A DNA stretch of 9,439 bases from Alphaproteobacteria bacterium (lineage in GTDB: Bacteria > Pseudomonadota > Alphaproteobacteria > Sphingomonadales > Sphingomonadaceae). The stretch is taken from contig JAQGLD010000326.1 in the NCBI GenBank assembly GCA_028293055.1, positions 1-9,439 on the forward strand, given 5' to 3'. The notes beneath the pieces are model-generated. The model was not told where the DNA came from. It made no database searches and worked only from the letters and a program-made list of their open reading frames with translations. Made by a program: the position numbers and the translations under genes. This document shows positions 6,300 to 9,439 of the stretch, piece by piece. Each line of letters begins with the position of its first letter. Position 1 is the first letter of the stretch.

Positions 6300-6631
6300 C
6301 GCCCCTGCATGTTGTGGGCACCGGGCGGGATCCGGACCGTCAGACAGTCGAGCGCCTCGGTAACGAAGATCTGGCAGGATAGCCGCGAGGTTCGTGTGAC
6401 ATGGGCCGCGAGGTCGAGCAGATCCTCTTCCTCCTCGCTCGCTCGCGGCAGCCGGTCGAAATCCTCGGCCGAGACGATCACATGGCAGGTCGAGCAGGCC
6501 AACTGGCCCTCGCACGTGCCCTCGAGCGGCTGCCCGTCGGCCTGGGCGATATCGAGCAGGCGTTCCCCCTCGCGCGCCTCGACCTCGCGCACGCCGTGTC
6601 CGTCCGGAGAAAGGTTGCGGACTCTGGTCAT
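6296..6631 (-). CDS. [2Fe-2S] ferredoxin, adrenodoxin/ISC type
   Basis: Electron carrier of 111 residues in the cytosol. Four cluster ligands are visible in adrenodoxin-type spacing: Cys40, Cys46 and Cys49 (CEGQLACSTCHV, C-x5-C-x2-C) and Cys86 (RLSCQIFV). The beta-grasp fold is indicated by the N-terminal REVEAREGERLLDIAQ and the acidic helix ASEEEEDLLDLA (64-75), the region that contacts reductase partners in related proteins. A further Cys96 is not a standard ligand. ATG 6631 overlaps the upstream desulfurase stop by four bases (ATGA) with no clear Shine-Dalgarno, so translation is probably coupled. The neighbours suggest a role like ISC ferredoxin, giving electrons for Fe-S assembly on sulfur delivered by the desulfurases; a partner in a different redox chain cannot be excluded. 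Confidence 0.94.
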   Translation of the reverse strand: MTRVRNLSPDGHGVREVEAREGERLLDIAQADGQPLEGTCEGQLACSTCHVIVSAEDFDRLPRASEEEEDLLDLAAHVTRTSRLSCQIFVTEALDCLTVRIPPGAHNMQGR

Positions 6632-7761
6632 GCGGCGTAGGTCAGCTGGCGGCGGGCTGCCTCATCGATCATGCCGAGCGCGCCTAGCAGATCCTCCTCG
6701 CTCGTATAGCGGCCGAATCCGAGGCGGATGCTCGATCGCGCCTCGCGGACGCTCAGGCCGAGCGCGGACAGGACATGGCTCGGCCGGCCCGATCCGCTCG
6801 CACAGGCCGAGCCCGAGGAGAAGGCGATCGAGCGAAGCTCGGAGATAAGCCGCGCCGAATCGACTCCGTCGTGGCGGATATTGAGATTGCCGCGATAACG
6901 CTGCTCGGTCGAGCCGTTGAGCAGCCAGCCGGCGCCGAGCTCGGCCATCGCCATAAGCCATAGCCGCTCGACATAATCATGGTCTTCGCCGGCCCGCGCT
7001 ACGAGCAGGCGCGCGGCCTCGCCGAAGCCGACGCACAAGGCCGGCGAGAGCGTCCCGGAACGGATGCCGCCTTCCTGTCCGCCGCCGTGGAGCAAGGGAT
7101 CGAGCGCGACTCCGTCGCGCACCCAGAGCGCTCCGACCGCCTTCGGCCCGTGGACCTTGTGCGCCGAGATCGCGACCATGTCGCAGACCTCGAGCGGAAG
7201 CTCGACCCGGCCGAACCCCTGAACCGCATCGCAAAACAACATCGCGCCCCGGTCGCGGCCGATCCGCCCGATCTCTGCGATCGGCTGGACCACCCCGATC
7301 TCGTTATTGACCAGCATCGCCGCGACCAGGCCGGTGCGCTCGTCGATCCGGTCGGCGAGCAGGCCGAGGTCGACCAGGCCGTCGCGACCGACCGGCAGGA
7401 TGTCGAGCTCGAATCCCCGGCCGGCGAGCCAGCCGGCGGAATCGAGCACGCAGGCATGTTCGGTGGCGAGCGCGACGATCCGGCGCCGGCCCTCGGGAAG
7501 TCGCCACGCCGCGCCCTTCAGCGCCCAATTGGCGGCTTCGGTCGCGCCCGAAGTGAAGTGCAGCTTTCCCGCGGTCGCCGGCCCGCCGAGGGCGCGAATG
7601 ACGAGATCCCGTGCCACCTCGATCGCGGCCGCCGCCTCACGCCCGAGCCGGTGCGAGCTGTGGGGATTGGCGAACTTCTCGTCGAGCCAAGGTCGCATCG
7701 CCGACGCGACTTCCGGGGCAATCGGGGTGGTGGCCTGATAGTCGAGATAGACGATGCTCAC
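6628..7761 (-). CDS. Cysteine desulfurase, NifS/IscS-like, second of the tandem pair
   Basis: PLP-dependent class V aminotransferase-fold enzyme that takes sulfur from L-cysteine as a persulfide, leaving alanine. It has 377 residues from GTG 7761. The start fits MSIVYLDYQATTP, the normal beginning of the family. PLP-site residues seen are SGATEA (71-76), His102 (TEHACV), Asp178 and Gln181 (FCDAVQ), and the Schiff-base Lys202 (SAHKVHGP). The persulfide cysteine is Cys320 in SSGSACASG, a class I loop. QEGGIRSGT (229-237) and the C-terminal FGRYTSEED are also typical. The GTG overlaps the upstream desulfurase stop by four bases (GTGA), and its own TGA overlaps the ferredoxin ATG. The frame stays open far upstream inside the neighbouring gene, but that part has no family sequence and is rejected. 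IscS, SufS-like or thiolation roles cannot be separated from sequence alone. Confidence 0.95.
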   Translation of the reverse strand: MSIVYLDYQATTPIAPEVASAMRPWLDEKFANPHSSHRLGREAAAAIEVARDLVIRALGGPATAGKLHFTSGATEAANWALKGAAWRLPEGRRRIVALATEHACVLDSAGWLAGRGFELDILPVGRDGLVDLGLLADRIDERTGLVAAMLVNNEIGVVQPIAEIGRIGRDRGAMLFCDAVQGFGRVELPLEVCDMVAISAHKVHGPKAVGALWVRDGVALDPLLHGGGQEGGIRSGTLSPALCVGFGEAARLLVARAGEDHDYVERLWLMAMAELGAGWLLNGSTEQRYRGNLNIRHDGVDSARLISELRSIAFSSGSACASGSGRPSHVLSALGLSVREARSSIRLGFGRYTSEEDLLGALGMIDEAARRQLTYAA

Positions 7762-8822
7762 GCGGCGCGCCGCTTGCCGGAAAGGGCGCGCCATTCGGCC
7801 GCGAGGGCGTCGATGTCCGATTCCCTTGTCTGCCGGCCGAAGCTGATTCGAATCGCCTCGCGCGCCTCCTCCTCGCTCCAGCCCATGGCGAGGAGGACAT
7901 GGCTCGCCTTCAGGCTGCCGGACGAGCAGGCGCTCCCCGCCGAGACCGCGATCCCGGCGAGATCGAGCTGCATGAGCTGCGACGCGCTCGTCACTCCAGG
8001 CATGCGATAGGAGGCGATGGTGGCGATTCGCGGCGCCTCGATGGCGGCAATCTCGCCACCCGCTTCGATGACGAAGCGGCCGAGCCGGGCGCGAAGCCGC
8101 TCCGCCTCCGAATACCAGTCTTGATTCGCCTCGAGCGCCGCTGCGAAACCGAGGATCGCGGGAAGGTTGGACGTGCCGGGGCGAAAACCGCCCTCCTGGC
8201 CCCCGACCGCCTCGAGCATGGCGACATCCCTGACGAGCAGCGCACCCACGCCCGGCGGACCGCCGAGCTTGTGGCCGGAGATGGCCAGGAAATCCGCCTC
8301 TGGCAGAGGCAGCTTGCCGGCGCTCTGTGCGCAATCGGCGAGCAGCAGCCCGCCCGCGGCGTGGACCAGCCCCCTTATCTTGTCGAGCGGCTGGACGACT
8401 CCGGTCTCGTTATTGACATGCTGGACCGCGACCAGCGCCCGTCGCCCTGCCTGCAGCGCGACCGCGAGATCGTCCAGGTCGACCAGGCCGTCCGAGCGGA
8501 CTCGGATCTTCCACGCCTTGCCGGCGAGCCTGAGGACGGCGGGATGCTCGGTCGGCGAGACGATTCGACGATCCGCCCTGGCGGAGGTCATCGCCAGCGT
8601 GATCGCCTCGGTCGCGCCCGAGGTGAAGATCAGGGTCCCGTTCCAGCCCAGCGCGCCGGCGATCCGCCCCCGCGCATCTTCGAGGCGCGAGCGGGCCGCG
8701 CGGCCCTCGCCGTGGGGGGAAGACGGGTTGGCCCAATCCGCCCACGCGTCCGCCATCGCCGCCGCCACTTCGGGCAGGATCGGCGTCGTCGAGGCATGGT
8801 CGAGGTAGATTCGGTCCCGCAC
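7758..8822 (-). CDS. Cysteine desulfurase, NifS/IscS-like, first of the tandem pair
   Basis: PLP-dependent cysteine desulfurase of 354 residues, shorter than E. coli IscS (404) and than its downstream paralogue. It begins MRDRIYLDHASTTP. Active-site residues seen are TSGATEA (67-73), His93 (TEHPAV), Asp163 and Gln166 (ADCAQ), Schiff-base Lys185 (SGHKLGGP), QEGGFRPGT (209-217), the persulfide Cys299 in SAGSACSSG, and FGRQTRESD near the C-terminus. All key residues are present. I chose GTG 8822 because AGGGA lies seven bases upstream. ATG 8861 would add 13 residues with only a poor ribosome-binding site, and longer starts to 9050 would run into the divergent hydrolase gene. It shortens mainly in the segment before the cysteine loop, so its partner surface may differ. 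First gene of the desulfurase-desulfurase-ferredoxin operon. Confidence 0.94.
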   Translation of the reverse strand: MRDRIYLDHASTTPILPEVAAAMADAWADWANPSSPHGEGRAARSRLEDARGRIAGALGWNGTLIFTSGATEAITLAMTSARADRRIVSPTEHPAVLRLAGKAWKIRVRSDGLVDLDDLAVALQAGRRALVAVQHVNNETGVVQPLDKIRGLVHAAGGLLLADCAQSAGKLPLPEADFLAISGHKLGGPPGVGALLVRDVAMLEAVGGQEGGFRPGTSNLPAILGFAAALEANQDWYSEAERLRARLGRFVIEAGGEIAAIEAPRIATIASYRMPGVTSASQLMQLDLAGIAVSAGSACSSGSLKASHVLLAMGWSEEEAREAIRISFGRQTRESDIDALAAEWRALSGKRRAA

Positions 8823-8829
8823 CGGAACA

Positions 8830-8834
8830 TCCCT
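8830..8834 (-). promoter_or_regulatory. Shine-Dalgarno AGGGA of the first desulfurase
   Basis: AGGGA on the minus strand with a seven-base spacer to GTG 8822. It is the reason for preferring this start to ATG 8861. Confidence 0.55.
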
Positions 8835-8838
8835 TTGA

Positions 8839-8866
8839 TTGCGCAGCGGCGAAGCTTCCATATATA
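8839..8866 (+). promoter_or_regulatory. Weak candidate promoter for the alpha/beta hydrolase in the divergent gap
   Basis: TTGCGC (8839-8844), 16-base spacer, TATATA (8861-8866) on the plus strand, about 50 bp before the hydrolase ATG. The match is partial. TATATA reads the same on the minus strand and is the only AT-rich block in the 94-bp gap, so it could also serve as a -10 for the desulfurase operon, though I see no good -35 on that strand. Confidence 0.3.
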
Positions 8867-8916
8867 GGGCCCATCCGCTGAGGGGGCACCCCTCTCCCAA
8901 GCCAAGCACAGGTGCA

Positions 8917-9439
8917 ATGCCCGAAGTCATATTCCCCGGGCCGGAAGGCCGTCTCGAAGGACGATTCAGTCCTGGTCCGCGTCCGCGCGCTCCGGTCGCC
9001 CTGATCCTCCACCCGCACCCCCAGGGTGGCGGGACGATGAACAACGCCATCGTCCAGGCCCTCTACAAGACGTTCGTGAGACGCGGATTCGCGACCTTGC
9101 GTTTCAACTTCCGGGGAGTCGGCAAGAGCCAGGGCGTGTTCGACAACGGCATCGGCGAATTGTCCGACGCCGCTTCGGCGCTCGATTGGGTCCAGCAGAT
9201 TCATCCCGAGGCCGAATCGACCTGGATCGGCGGCTTCAGCTTCGGCGCCTGGATCGGAATGCAGTTGCTGATGCGCCGCCCCGAGGTCCGCGGCTTCATC
9301 TCGATAGCGCAGCCCGCCAACATGTACGACTTCACCTTCCTCGCCCCCTGCCCTTCGTCGGTAATCATCATCCAGGGCGAGGGCGACGAGGTGGTGACTC
9401 CGTCCGCCGTCCAGAAGCTGGTCGACAAGCTGCGTACCC
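8917..9439 (+). CDS. Alpha/beta-fold hydrolase, 3'-truncated by the window edge
   Basis: Serine hydrolase of the alpha/beta fold, resembling the predicted-hydrolase group around COG2945; the substrate is unknown. The frame is open from ATG 8917 to the window end (174 complete codons), and the usual length is slightly over 200, so the last part is missing. The oxyanion-side motif LHPHPQGGGTMNN is at 31-43, the strand-turn FATLRFNFRGVGKSQG at 58-73, the nucleophile elbow GFSFG at 106-110 with Ser108, and the likely acid Asp157 in QGEGDEVVTP. The catalytic His is expected just past the edge. A weak AGG precedes the ATG by about four bases. No signal peptide is seen, so it is likely cytosolic. 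It is divergent from the desulfurase operon; related hydrolases sit beside iscS/suf genes in other alphaproteobacteria (from memory), which hints at a functional link but does not prove one. Confidence 0.9.
   Translation, partial: MPEVIFPGPEGRLEGRFSPGPRPRAPVALILHPHPQGGGTMNNAIVQALYKTFVRRGFATLRFNFRGVGKSQGVFDNGIGELSDAASALDWVQQIHPEAESTWIGGFSFGAWIGMQLLMRRPEVRGFISIAQPANMYDFTFLAPCPSSVIIIQGEGDEVVTPSAVQKLVDKLRT

Noticed and set aside
7762..8334. 191-codon upstream extension of the second desulfurase, and a possible fusion protein
   Set aside because: The extension overlaps the coding sequence of the first desulfurase in another frame and has no domain; the family start is at GTG 7761.
6979..8867. Long plus-strand open frames opposite the two desulfurases (6979-8010 and 7611-8867)
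   Set aside because: Antisense shadows of high-GC genes; both desulfurases are complete with catalytic residues on the minus strand.
8823..9050. Longer start of the first desulfurase (ATG 9050)
   Set aside because: It would overlap the alpha/beta-hydrolase coding sequence by over 130 bp, and the added residues do not resemble the family; AGGGA supports GTG 8822.

Overview
The window is GC-rich and almost fully coding. It looks like chromosomal core sequence from an alphaproteobacterium, most likely a sphingomonad (Sphingomonas or a relative). That assignment rests on codon usage, on the protein sequences (ArgG, ArgH, DnaX, YbaB, NifS-like desulfurases), on the SRP RNA gene next to dnaX, and on a paired GC-rich inverted repeat of the kind common between sphingomonad genes. 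It is inference from memory of such genomes, not from a search. I see no phage, insertion sequence, CRISPR array, tRNA or rRNA.

Layout. At 1-1169 (+) is argG, cut at its 5' end inside the ATP-binding loop. It converges on a TetR-type regulator (1213-1728, -). The regulator is divergent from a gene for an unrecognised protein with about six membrane segments (1842-2519, +). The gap between these two holds a near-perfect 14-bp palindrome and a hairpin that covers the membrane gene's Shine-Dalgarno sequence. A non-coding stretch of about 210 bp (2520-2728) carries two REP-like hairpins in inverted orientation, bracketed by an 11-bp direct repeat.

From 2729 to about 8822 every gene is on the minus strand. 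In transcription order these are two NifS/IscS-like cysteine desulfurases (8822-7758 and 7761-6628), a [2Fe-2S] ferredoxin (6631-6296), the SRP RNA ffs (about 6264-6176), dnaX (6118-4460), ybaB/ebfC (4460-4137) and argH (4126-2729). The three Fe-S genes are joined by 4-base overlaps, so they form one translationally coupled operon that could move sulfur from cysteine and supply or use Fe-S clusters. dnaX, ybaB and argH are joined by a 1-base overlap and a 10-base gap. Each of the two junction regions in this run, before ffs and before dnaX, contains a plausible sigma-70-like promoter. The one for ffs predicts a start exactly at the 5' end of the RNA. The one for dnaX predicts a leaderless mRNA.

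At the right edge an alpha/beta-hydrolase gene (8917 onward, +) is divergent from the desulfurase operon and runs off the window.

Nothing here is clearly a new system. The observations most worth following are the tandem desulfurase-ferredoxin operon, the leaderless dnaX, the hidden ribosome-binding site plus palindrome at the TetR/membrane-protein locus, and the inverted-repeat element.
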